This document shows, piece by piece, positions 24,179-34,407 of a stretch of DNA of 64,000 bases. Under the pieces are notes generated by a model. It searched no databases. It saw only the letters and a list, made by a program, of their open reading frames with translations, and was not told where the DNA came from. Position numbers and translations under genes: made by a program. Each line of letters starts with the position of its first letter. The stretch's first letter is position 1. Source of the DNA: Macrotrachela quadricornifera (taxonomy: Eukaryota > Rotifera > Eurotatoria > Philodinida > Philodinidae); NCBI GenBank assembly GCA_022393335.1, contig JAJEKB010019270.1, positions 1-64,000 on the forward strand. The letters are read 5' to 3'.

Positions 24179-25654
24179 TATCCTTCACACAATGCGCTAC
24201 AAATTTCATTAAGATACAGATTGAAAGATAATCAATGGCGAGAATAATTTTCAAGAATTTTTTTAATGAAATATATGATCAGAATAAAAAATTCCTTGCA
24301 AACAAATTTCAACATTGATTTATTCACTATCGAGGGAAATCAGACATAATAATAATTTGTTTGAACTACGCCTTTTCATCATATTTCAACGGCGATTTGT
24401 GCGTTCTAATTGATAAATTCAAATAATAGCTGATAACGCATGTCAGTTTAAATTGACCTTAATGCAGTATTAGTTTTTTGATAATGACAAGGTCCTTGGG
24501 TTCTCTTTTTTTATCAGATATCAGTCAATAATGTTGCCTTGACCAATCTTTATTTGATGTGGTGCGAAGCAAAGCATATGTGCAGTCCTTCGCGAGTATT
24601 TTCAAGTCAGCTGGCTGCACATAATGCAATTTACCTATTTATTCTATGCAAGTCACTTAGTTGCCCTGGTAAATTTTTCTTCTTCCATTCAACGTATGAG
24701 TCACAATTCAAGTCAGACAATCACTTTCAGTAACTGTGCATCGTTTTAAATTAAGAAAAGACTTGTTGAATTTATCAGAATATAACAAATGCACGTCTGA
24801 GATCCATTTTTTCAAAATTTCACTACGTTAGGAACATATAATATTACAAAAAAATGATAACTTACAGCTAAAAATTTTCGTATATGGTCGCATAGGATTT
24901 AATATTCGATTGACCATTGTTATTATAAAGTTTATGTGCATATATAATGGATATCCTAGAATAAATTGCACTGAATATTATTGAAACTTTTATTTCACTA
25001 AATATCCATTATGAATTTTGCTTATATGCCAAAAAATAGATAATTTCAATCTCTATAAGATTGTATATGTTGTGAACTTCAACGTATTAGTTTTGAAAAA
25101 CTATAGATTAAGATACAAACAAATCCAGTTACTCCTATTGGGATCGTGCATGAAAAAAGTAGAAGAAAACGTTTTTGGCTTTTGGGTTCACGGGTTTTAG
25201 TGATAGTTAATGAAATGTACCAAATATCTATTAAACTGTTGCAGAATCTCTTGCAGCTTAAATGATTATCACATACGCTTTATTATAATTAATAGTCGTG
25301 AACTTAAAAGCCGAAAAAATTTCTTTCTGATGTTTTCATGTGCGGTTACAGCAAGAGTATATTAATGTAGATAGATAAGTTCATCAATAACTGTGCTTTT
25401 CTTTGGTGTCACTTCCCTTTTAACGGGAACGATGGTTGCAGTTATCCATAAATTGTACCATAATTTTGCCGTATACGGCTGTTTATAATAAGATACGGTG
25501 CGAAAACGGACCATATTTCATCGTAATAATGATCACTATAATGTGGTACACATACAAGCTCCTATTTGTGCCGTATATACGCCGTACTGTCGTTCAATAC
25601 GGTCGTATAATACGAATCTGAAAATTCATAAATTGTTTGTATTATTGGTTTAGG
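24179..25654. other. Intergenic, no gene recognised
   Basis: No convincing coding sequence. Between about 25460 and 25615 there are several CCGTA/TACGG motifs, including CCGTATACGG, in both orientations, unusual in this AT-rich background and perhaps a decayed transposon. Confidence 0.4.
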
Positions 25655-25950
25655 TTATATAAGGTTAGATAAAAGAATTTTAAATCTATATTTCAAGACA
25701 TCATACAAATAGCTATCTCTCACATTCAAACTTTGACCAAATGTAATAATGTATTGAAATTTTCATCGGATCGACAGGTCGTTTTTGATAAGAAGATAAA
25801 GAATTTTCACTAAAAAAACAAGCACTTTTTTATTATTTAATCAAATAAATACATGACTTCATTTGTTCAACATTAGCATAGGAGAAGATAATCATTTGTA
25901 TGATGTCTTGAACTGTAGATTTGAAACTCTTTTATCTAAATTATATATCA
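25655..25950. mobile_element. Small inverted-repeat element (MITE-like), ~296 bp
   Basis: Arms of about 65 bp (about 25655-25719 and 25885-25950) are inverted copies sharing TTCAAGACATCATACAAAT and TTAGATAAAAGA. There is no coding sequence between them. The outermost bases diverge, so ends and target duplication are uncertain. Confidence 0.65.
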
Positions 25951-26652
25951 GAATTAAAATTTCATCAAAAACTATAATAGTTTCATATACTTATTTGAAT
26001 GTTTTCTAAAGATAATTCTTCTTAAAAGAATTTCATCTTATATATCAACAAAAAAAAACAAATATTCGAAATTTTATTCTTTTAATGGTTGAAAATCACA
26101 GACCGTTAATTGTTGCTATTGTCGAGTTATTGAGATTATATATACTCTTCGTTATTTCTAATGCGAACGTTAGAAAAGTATATATTGCTATCGGTATGGC
26201 AGAAATGTTTATTGTTTACAACCTATATTGCTCATGCAAAATAAAATATTCAGAGATTATTCAAATGCAAATTGTAACCATTTAATCTACCTTAACTAAC
26301 AGTTTAATTTGACACAAAAAGAATTTTTATCGAAATTTTATTATTATAATATTACTTGAACAGTAATCAAATAGCACAGAAAAACAGAGCGTTATTTTCT
26401 TTATCAATACATGAAAAAAAGATTATTTAAGCCTTCTATTAAAAAATTAAGATAGTGACGACAGAACTTTTGGATTTCTCTAAGTACTCTTCACTTTATA
26501 TATTCTATACAACAATGAATTCAACTTTTTTTTTCTCTCCATTAATCTCGTTTCGTTCTTTCTCAAATATATAATATGACAGTTAAGTGAATAATATTAG
26601 TAGATATACACATATCTAAGAAAAGAAAAATATCGAATCTATTTATACTACG

Positions 26653-28203
26653 ATGTCTAATATTATATGTGAAGAAGATGGTTGTAACCAATTGACTGTC
26701 GCTAAATGTATGCATTGTAATAATCATTTATGTTTACAATGTTTAACACGACATCAACAACCAGTTGATACTCAAATATGTCAATTGGCAAATGATATGA
26801 ATAAATTATTATCATTATCATCATTAAATGATGATAATCATCCACAAATAAATGCTAAAAAACAATATATGTCAGTTATGGAACAAATCGATCTATGGGA
26901 AATAACAATGACAAAAAAATTAAATGATTTAATTTCACATACTCGTCATTTATTACGAAATTCATTTGAACAAATATCTTTTGAAATTGAGGAATGGTCA
27001 ACAGAAAAACAAGTTGAATTACATCAATTAGCAAAAGATATCGGTAAATATATTGAAAAGAAGAGAAAAAAAAACAAAAACATTGTTTTTTTGTTTGTAT
27101 ATTTCATAGAACAATTATCATTAAAAACAAATGATGAAACAAATATACGTATGAAAATTGATACATATAATCGGCAAATTCAAAAATATATTAAAGAATA
27201 TGAATCAACTCATGTAGAATTAAATCTTATTAATAGTGAATTAATTTCATTTTCACCTTCAACTTTACAATTATTTCATTTATTTGAACATTCAATAAAT
27301 TTTGATTTATCATTAATTCATGATCCACCACATATTTATTTTGATGCTTCAAAATCATCATTATTAATATCATCATCATCTTCTTCATTATCACCACCAA
27401 ATTCTATTAATCGTCGAGAAAAAATGTTTTTACCAAGTATTTTAATTAGTTCAAAAAATCGAATTATTCTTTTTTCAAATAAATCTAAACAATTAAATAT
27501 TTTTTCTATTAATGGAACATTAATTGATCAATTTTCATGGAATCATAATGATATTGTTGATATTTGTTATGATTATCATATATCAACATTAAATAATGAT
27601 TTATTTTATGTTCTATCAACAACTGGTAGTGTTTATTCACTTGAATATTATTTTGATCAACATACATATTCATGGTTAAAAATGATTGCTGTTAATAATC
27701 AAACATATTATACTCAAATACTATGTGATTCAAAATTATCTTATTTATATCTTTTTATGTCAAGTAAACAACGACTTGATCAATGGACAATTAATAAATC
27801 TAAACATAATATAATACATTGTTCAAATCAATTAATTATAACAAATGATCATGTTGAACATTTATGTACATCAGATAAACAATTAGCTTTATTATTACGT
27901 GATAAAAAGAAAATATTAAATTATCGTATTGAATTACGTAATTTTAGTGATTTACTTGTAACAATATGTTCAATAACACTTGATCGATTATTAAAACCAA
28001 TGAAAATTATTTTTAATAATCGTCATAGTTTTATTTTAGCACATGGTAATCAATTATGTTCATTTGGAAATGATGGTGAAATTATTTCAAAACGTATTTT
28101 TGAAGATATTAATGAAATTAAACGAGCAACATTTTGTCAACGATCTACATTTGCTATTCTTACTGATAATGATCAACTATTATTTTATATACTTTCAAAA
28201 TAA
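26653..28203 (+). CDS. B-box-like zinc finger / coiled-coil / propeller protein
   Basis: Two exons (26653-27043, 27110-28203) give 494 residues; if the 66-nt intron is retained the frame stays open and gives 516. N-terminal Cys/His cluster (CEEDGCNQLTVAKCMHCNN...CLQC...H, residues 6-34) resembles a B-box-type zinc finger. A helical, probably coiled-coil region follows (about 60-200), then a C-terminal half of repeated beta-like stretches consistent with a propeller (for example RIILFSNKSKQLNIFSING). The architecture is TRIM-like without RING. I associate such proteins with large families in bdelloid rotifers; specific function unknown. A paralogue lies at 33118-34407 on the other strand. Confidence 0.8.
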   Translation: MSNIICEEDGCNQLTVAKCMHCNNHLCLQCLTRHQQPVDTQICQLANDMNKLLSLSSLNDDNHPQINAKKQYMSVMEQIDLWEITMTKKLNDLISHTRHLLRNSFEQISFEIEEWSTEKQVELHQLAKDIGKYIEKKRKKNKNIVFLFVYFIEQLSLKTNDETNIRMKIDTYNRQIQKYIKEYESTHVELNLINSELISFSPSTLQLFHLFEHSINFDLSLIHDPPHIYFDASKSSLLISSSSSSLSPPNSINRREKMFLPSILISSKNRIILFSNKSKQLNIFSINGTLIDQFSWNHNDIVDICYDYHISTLNNDLFYVLSTTGSVYSLEYYFDQHTYSWLKMIAVNNQTYYTQILCDSKLSYLYLFMSSKQRLDQWTINKSKHNIIHCSNQLIITNDHVEHLCTSDKQLALLLRDKKKILNYRIELRNFSDLLVTICSITLDRLLKPMKIIFNNRHSFILAHGNQLCSFGNDGEIISKRIFEDINEIKRATFCQRSTFAILTDNDQLLFYILSK

Positions 28204-30146
28204 AGTTTTGGTAGGTTTTAGTTTAAACGTTGTTTTTTTTTTTGTAAAATAAAAGTTATATGAGAACGTTGAATGTTTTCTAGTAGTTTATTTATATAAT
28301 TTTTCTTTAATGATAATTTTCACAAATTCACGGTCAGTTTGTGACATTTAAAACAGATAAAGGTAATCCTGTGAGAAAATTATACAAGGATTAAATTTAT
28401 TATGGCAGTCTAATAGAGAGATAATTTATATTTGAGCATATGTGATCATATTATATCATGATTCATAATCAAATCGTTTTTGAAAGACAATTGTAGACGT
28501 GCACTTCTTGAAAGAAACTGTATAGTGACGGAAAATTTTACATTTATAATTATTATATGAAAACTATAATACTAATAAAACCATAACAATAATTTAATAC
28601 GAAGATATACAGTTTGTATAGTATAGTTATAAGTATCTAGGATATTGTTAATAATACATGGCTTCTTCTTTTCCCTATTCAATTTGATTTCGCTTTAGAA
28701 AGAAAATGGTTAAGAAAAAAAGGTCAATATACTGTTTTATTCTAACACTTTCCCCTATGTTATTGTTAATTAAATAATCTTTTTCAATTATATCATCTTT
28801 TTATTAATAATAATAAATGGATAGATATATGTGCAATCTATCAACTTACTTTTATTCTTCTTTTGTGTCTATGACTTTTGAATTTGCATATTTTCATGAT
28901 TATTTCTTAAATAAAGTATTTTTTTAAAGTAATTTATATTAGATAAATTTCAGATGAACGATTGTTAGTTGAGTCAATTACGTATATTGCAGCTGGTCAA
29001 TAACCTCTGGGTTTTTTGACATTATTTTTTCGATATTGTAGATATAAATATAGTTATATTTGCTAGTCATCAAAATAGAATTTCATACATAATATACAAG
29101 CAAAATTAATTCTCTGTAATATCCATTAATCAATAGCAATAATTGCATATATGTTATAACACAGACCATGAAATGGACGATGTCCCAGAAATTCTGATAC
29201 ATTTTTAAAACTAACCATGGTATCATTCAATAAAAGCAAATCTTTGAAACTTCGATAGATTAACTGAATGTGCTTATTACTAACTTATCGGTTTTTATCA
29301 ACAAATATTTAAAGATCATTACATCGCAAGCTAGTGATGGTTGTAAGAAAATATATATCATTAATGACAGATTTACAAAGTTTATTCAAATTATTGTAGC
29401 AGGAAAAGCAATTAAAGAATTATTAACCGTTAAATATATTTTTTTATAAATATTGAACCAAAAACTTGTATTGCAAAATTATCTGATATGTGGTCTATAA
29501 AAAATATTTAGGGCATATTAGATGAGAACTTACGATGGTAGAAATACAGTAATATTGAACAATTGTAAAATCATATTGAAAATAAATGGATTAAACTTTC
29601 GTGCTTTCTCATCCCAATGAATGACGGATGCAATAACAGGATGATTAGGATCAAGGTGATAATCAGAAACATTAAAAATTTGTTTTATGTTTCGTTTTCT
29701 TGCGAGATATTAAAACTGAAAAAATACTACTTGATAGTGCTGTCACATGGTCTCATGCATAATATCAAATATAAATCTGAAATTTTGTAGAGCATATTCA
29801 ATTGTCCGCCAGAAATTCCAAAGACTTTGCTTTTATTGAATGCAAAAACTCTTATATAATTTCAATTCTGGAGCATACACAAATGGTATCATGATTTCAC
29901 GATGATAAATCACTTTTTAAATCAATGTATAAAAATAGAACACTATAAATTGACTTATTATGAGATTTTAATAAATTATCATAGTATACAAAGACAAAAT
30001 TTGATTGATGAAAATATTTATTATATATTAAATCAAAAATAATATTATAAAAACTGACATTAATGTTAAAGATAATTGTATTAACGAACTACATAGATAA
30101 TTTTCATTGAAAATAAAATTTCTTAATAGGAAAGGTAAAGTTTAAA
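28204..30146. other. Intergenic with a possible decayed coding fragment
   Basis: Mostly featureless AT-rich DNA. On the minus strand around 29530-29830 there are two short protein-like stretches (YHLDPNHPVIASVIHWDEKA and WNFWRTIEYALQNF), in different frames and followed by stops. They may be remnants of a degraded gene or mobile element; no family recognised. Confidence 0.35.
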
Positions 30147-31110
30147 TTAAGAAGAAAACATATCATCGAGCAGACGTTGAGACTCAGGTGTCATCGGGCG
30201 TACATCTGAATTTTGAAAAAATTCTTCAAGATTAGAATTAGTTTCATTAATATCTTTTGTTTTATTATTATCTACAGACGTTATAGGACTATTCGTTTTC
30301 GGTGATAAATTCAATTGTTCAATATTAACAACTTTTCCTGTTAATCGACGAAGTTGATCTTCATTGTATAAAGCTAAATTTTTCAAAATAAACGAAGTAT
30401 CATCATCAATCATTTTAAATGGACCAAATTTATTAAAAAGTCTTTCACGTTCCTATACAAAAAAAAGACAATATTTTACTTTTTATTTTATAAAAAAAAG
30501 ATATATTTACTTGCACCATAAAATGATCATAAAAATATTTAAGTTGTCTTTGAAATGCAAAATTTGGATCGACAAGTGTTCGTACACCACGAAGACTATT
30601 AATTGTATCCGACCATGAGACACCTGTTATAGTCATTAAATAAATACAAGCTATTGATGGACTTCGACTTTTTCCTTCCACACTAACAAAAAAAGAAATC
30701 AGAAAATAATACTTTTTAGTTTTGCTTTTAAATATTTACCAATGAATAAGAACTTTGCCTTGATTAAGACGAGCATTATGTATAAAATCATTACATTGTA
30801 CAGCAAATTGTAATAAATCTTGTGATATATGATCTTTCGCTGGAATTAAAAGATATTCTCGATGCTAAAAAATACGAAAATATTTTTAAAAAAAATAATC
30901 TAATATAATTTTTCATTTACCTTAAATGGATCAATAGGTTTTGCTTGAATTGAAATAATATGAGTAATACCATATTCATCAAGTACTTTACCTTGTCTAG
31001 CCACAATTGCACTTGTGACATAAACACCAGGTAGTACCTAGAAATTCTTTTGAAAATATATTTTATTTATATTTATATTATTATTTTACTTCACTCATTC
31101 CTTGTCCCAT
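30147..31110 (-). CDS. DUSP22: Dual-specificity phosphatase, DUSP22/DUSP15 (JSP1) type
   Basis: Atypical dual-specificity phosphatase acting on JNK-pathway and other signalling proteins in vertebrates. Five minus-strand exons (31090-31110, 30921-31037, 30740-30864, 30511-30682, 30147-30452) give 246 residues. It starts MGQGMSE, an N-myristoylation-type start as in DUSP22 and DUSP15, followed by VLPGVYV. The general-acid Asp is in IPAKDH and the P-loop is HCVEGKSRS (HCxxGxxR complete). YLMTITGVSWSDTINSLR and DPNFAFQRQL match the family. The last exon adds a C-terminal tail of about 100 residues, disordered-looking (KTNSPITSVDNNK), longer than DUSP22 (184). The start codon lies 69 bp after the stop of RPUSD3, with a splice acceptor between. 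Confidence 0.9.
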
Positions 31111-31179
31111 ACTTGATGATTATTACTTTAACATCTAGAAAAACAAAAAACAATCGATTGAAAAATTTCTTTTTCTTTG
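31111..31179 (-). promoter_or_regulatory. Intercistronic spacer with 3' splice acceptor (putative SL trans-splice site)
   Basis: Only 69 nt separate the RPUSD3 stop from the DUSP22 ATG. On the minus strand the spacer holds a polypyrimidine tract ending TTTTTTGTTTTTCTAG (AG at 31135-31136), leaving a 24-nt leader. No AATAAA is visible. This is the layout expected of a trans-spliced operon junction. Confidence 0.55.
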
Positions 31180-32681
31180 CTATTGATTAATAGCATTTTC
31201 AAATTCATGATCAATATGTTGTTCAAATGGTTTATTCATATTTAAATCATTAGGAAATTTTAATTTAAGTCTTTCAAGTGTTTCATAAAAATATGGAAAT
31301 GGTGGCGCTTGATAATGAACAATTGCACGTTGTCCACGAAATTTTTTTGGTAAATTAAAATCTGTTAAATGTAGATGAAGTGGACATGATATTTGTTGAC
31401 CATAAAGATCAAGTGCAAGTCGAATATGTTTAGTTAATTGCTTAAAAAAAAATTTTTTTTATAAAATAAAATAATATTATTTTACTTGTTTTGCTGGATT
31501 TATTTTATATTTAATTGGATTAACATACATAGGAACACCGGCAACATTTTTTATTCGATTCCAATATTTATGATCACCAAGTAATGGAGCACATTGACGT
31601 AAACAATAAATTTCAACAAAATCCCATGTACCTTGAAAGAAAAACATTTTTTTTGATGTGATTAAAATTTATAAAAATAATTATTATTCATACATGTTGT
31701 ACTTTGAAATTCAACTAAAGCAACTTTTAATTCATCATTTGTAGATAATGTTCGATGTTTAATAGTACCTGTATAAACTCGACCATGTTTTAATGCATTT
31801 GAACCTGCATCAAATACTTCATATGACTAAAAATCTAACTTTATTATTTTTGTTTTTTTTTTTAAAAAAATTTTTATACTAAATATTGTCCATTATACAT
31901 ATGTCTTTCAATCATAATATGATGTGAATCTTCAAGTTTACGTGGAATTGATGTTGTTATACCACTAAAATTCAAATCTATTTTTTGAAAGTAAATGAAA
32001 ATTGAAGAAAAAACAAATTTTTTTTTGTTTTGTCATATAATTTTAATTACTTACTAAAATGTTAAATAAGGTTCTTTTGATTTTCTAAATGAACGCATTG
32101 CTGTACTTTTTATATCATCATGTAATTGAGAATTTTGAGTATAAATTAATAAACCACTTGGTTCACTAAAAATAAAATAATTAATTTATAAAAATAAAAT
32201 TTTTATTTACTTTGGTGTTCGTATACAAGGATAAAAATGATTCCATTTAAGTGCAGATCGAAATTGTGGCATATGATATTGAATGGTACATGGATCTGAA
32301 TTTGTTATATTAGATTTATCTCCTTCATCATTTTCTTCTTCGTTAGTTATTTCAGTTTTTCGATCCCATGTTTCATCTAAAATATAAAATTTAGAAATAA
32401 ATATAATAAGAAATATTATTTATACCGAGAACCATAACACCAGGCGGTTTATTAAATACAATAATTTGTTCATCATGATAAATTGTATTATTTAAAATAC
32501 AAGTAACTAAATCTTTTGGTTGACGAACTGGATTTGCTTGAGATAAATAATGGATATATCGTTGATTTAATTGACAAAATCGAGGACTAACAAAAAAAAA
32601 AGAAAAAAGAAATAGAACTCTTTTTCAAATACAAACAAAACAACGTTACTAATGTGATATTAAACGATATAAAAAATTCAT
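31180..32681 (-). CDS. RPUSD3: RluA-family pseudouridine synthase-like protein, RPUSD3 type
   Basis: Vertebrate RPUSD3 is a mitochondrial protein of the pseudouridine synthase module needed for 16S rRNA and ribosome assembly. Eight minus-strand exons: 32650-32681, 32426-32586, 32211-32376, 32055-32165, 31880-31964, 31694-31826, 31486-31631, 31180-31440; 364 residues with phases closing. Visible: basic N-terminus (MNFLYRLISHYPRF) suited to mitochondrial import, VFNKPPGVMV (RluA motif I), EPSGLLIY (the position of motif II), APLLGDHKYW, CPLHLHL and PPFPYFYETLERLKLKF, the last three matching RPUSD3. Where catalytic RluA enzymes have R-L-D-x-x-T-S-G, this reads R-T-P-N-E-P-S-G, so the catalytic Asp is absent. 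It heads the close pair with DUSP22. Confidence 0.82.
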
Positions 32682-33117
32682 TTTTGTCAAGAATAATAAT
32701 ATGAATTATTTAGTTAATCAAACTATATTTGGTACCAATCACATCAAGTTTAAATTTATATATATATCTATCTACAATTCGTATGTCTGATGATGTCGCC
32801 ACAAATCATATCAAATGAAGATCTGCAATATTTTTAATTATTTAACTTTATAAGTAAATCAATAAGTTTAAATATATTTAATATATTATACAAAAAAACT
32901 TCTTTCTCTTAATAATTCGTGAGTCATTAGAAAAACCGAAATTATAAAGGTATAGTATTGTCAAGTATATCAGTTATGAGAGAAGACACAAAACATGCGT
33001 AGATAATGTTATCATCAATTTTCTCTAAGAAAATATTTCTTTTATTATGATTCATTATTTATATTAGCAATTGATAAAATCTCATAAATGAAACTATACA
33101 AAATAAAATATAATATT
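32682..33117. other. Intergenic
   Basis: AT-rich, about 435 bp, between the RPUSD3 start and the 3' end of the second B-box-like gene (both minus). It should contain the promoter of the RPUSD3-DUSP22 pair. No specific motif recognised. Confidence 0.4.
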
Positions 33118-34407
33118 CTAATCAATTTTATGTAAATTAACACCTTGTTCAGTTAAAATAGCAAGAATATCATCACCAAATTGAACAGCATATTGAGGTC
33201 TTGATTGATATGTTAAAATTTGTTTAATTTGTCCTTGATTAGTTATATAAATAAGACGATTTTGTGCAAGATCAACAATTAACCAACCTCTTTCATTTAA
33301 TGAACAACATGAAATAATATTAACTTTTTCTTCTATATTAAGTGAAATAGTCCATAGTTGATTAAATGTTGATAATGAACGTAAATCTAAACGTCTTTCA
33401 TTAGTAATATCATTTGCAATAACTAAAGCTAAAAATTCTTTTGAACATTTCATATGTTCAATACATTCATTTTTTAAACAACATGTATGTTTTCGTTTTA
33501 ATGAAAAATCATTTTGTATTAATACATATTCATGTACAGGTGTATTTAATTGTTGTGTTGCTAAAAATAAAGTTTTATTTGAACATGCACAACAATACCA
33601 TAATTTATTTAAATTTGATAAAGTTTTTAATTGTTCGATATTCATTGTTTGATCATCAAAAGTAAATAAACCATTTTCAGTAACAAGAAGAAATTTTGAA
33701 AGCATATTTAATGTACACATATCCCATATACAACCATATGTCCATAGTATTGGTTTAAATAAATTTAAATTTTTATCATATAAACATAAATATGATTGTT
33801 GACAAATTAAAAAATATTGTGAATTATTTGCCATAACAATACAATTATTTATTGATAAATTTTTTGTTAAAATTAATGATTTTATTGTTGAATATAAATT
33901 AAATAAAATTTTTGGTTTTTCTAATTGAATAAAATTTTCATCAAGCATTAATGGTGGAATATTTAATTGAAAATTTTCATTTGGCATTTGTTTAAGTTCA
34001 CGTTGTATAGCATTTGTTGCAGCTTTTAATGAATTTATTTGTTCTTGTGTTATATTTTGTTCATGTATAAGTTGAGTAATTTTTAATTTAATCCATTCAA
34101 TAACTTGACGATTTTGATTTAATTTTTCATTTTCTATTGTTTTATTATCTAATTCTCGACATTTTTTTTCATAATATAAATCAATTGTTTGATGGGATTC
34201 ATGACGCCAATGATCAAGTTGTAAACGATATTGACCACGAAAATGTTCGGATAAATTATTTATTTCATTTGTTAATTGATATAATTGAGATATATACATA
34301 TCATTATGATCTTTTAAATGTTCCATACAATAATTTTTTGTACAACAATAACATAATACTCTTGACATACGTGGACAATCATTTATTGTACAAGGATGTT
34401 GAGACAT
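33118..34407 (-). CDS. B-box-like zinc finger / coiled-coil / propeller protein (paralogue)
   Basis: Single exon of 429 residues. Same plan as the gene at 26653: N-terminal Cys/His cluster (CTINDCPRMSRVLCYCC...C...H...H, residues 6-34), a helical coiled-coil region (about 45-150, KCRELDNKTIENEKL), and a beta-rich C-terminal half with propeller-like units ending AILTEQGVNLHKID. The two genes point towards each other with RPUSD3 and DUSP22 between them. Sequence identity is low outside the Cys/His cluster. The opening pattern (C-T-x-N-D-C-P-R) is one I associate with bdelloid rotifer gene families. Molecular function unknown. Confidence 0.8.
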   Translation of the reverse strand: MSQHPCTINDCPRMSRVLCYCCTKNYCMEHLKDHNDMYISQLYQLTNEINNLSEHFRGQYRLQLDHWRHESHQTIDLYYEKKCRELDNKTIENEKLNQNRQVIEWIKLKITQLIHEQNITQEQINSLKAATNAIQRELKQMPNENFQLNIPPLMLDENFIQLEKPKILFNLYSTIKSLILTKNLSINNCIVMANNSQYFLICQQSYLCLYDKNLNLFKPILWTYGCIWDMCTLNMLSKFLLVTENGLFTFDDQTMNIEQLKTLSNLNKLWYCCACSNKTLFLATQQLNTPVHEYVLIQNDFSLKRKHTCCLKNECIEHMKCSKEFLALVIANDITNERRLDLRSLSTFNQLWTISLNIEEKVNIISCCSLNERGWLIVDLAQNRLIYITNQGQIKQILTYQSRPQYAVQFGDDILAILTEQGVNLHKID

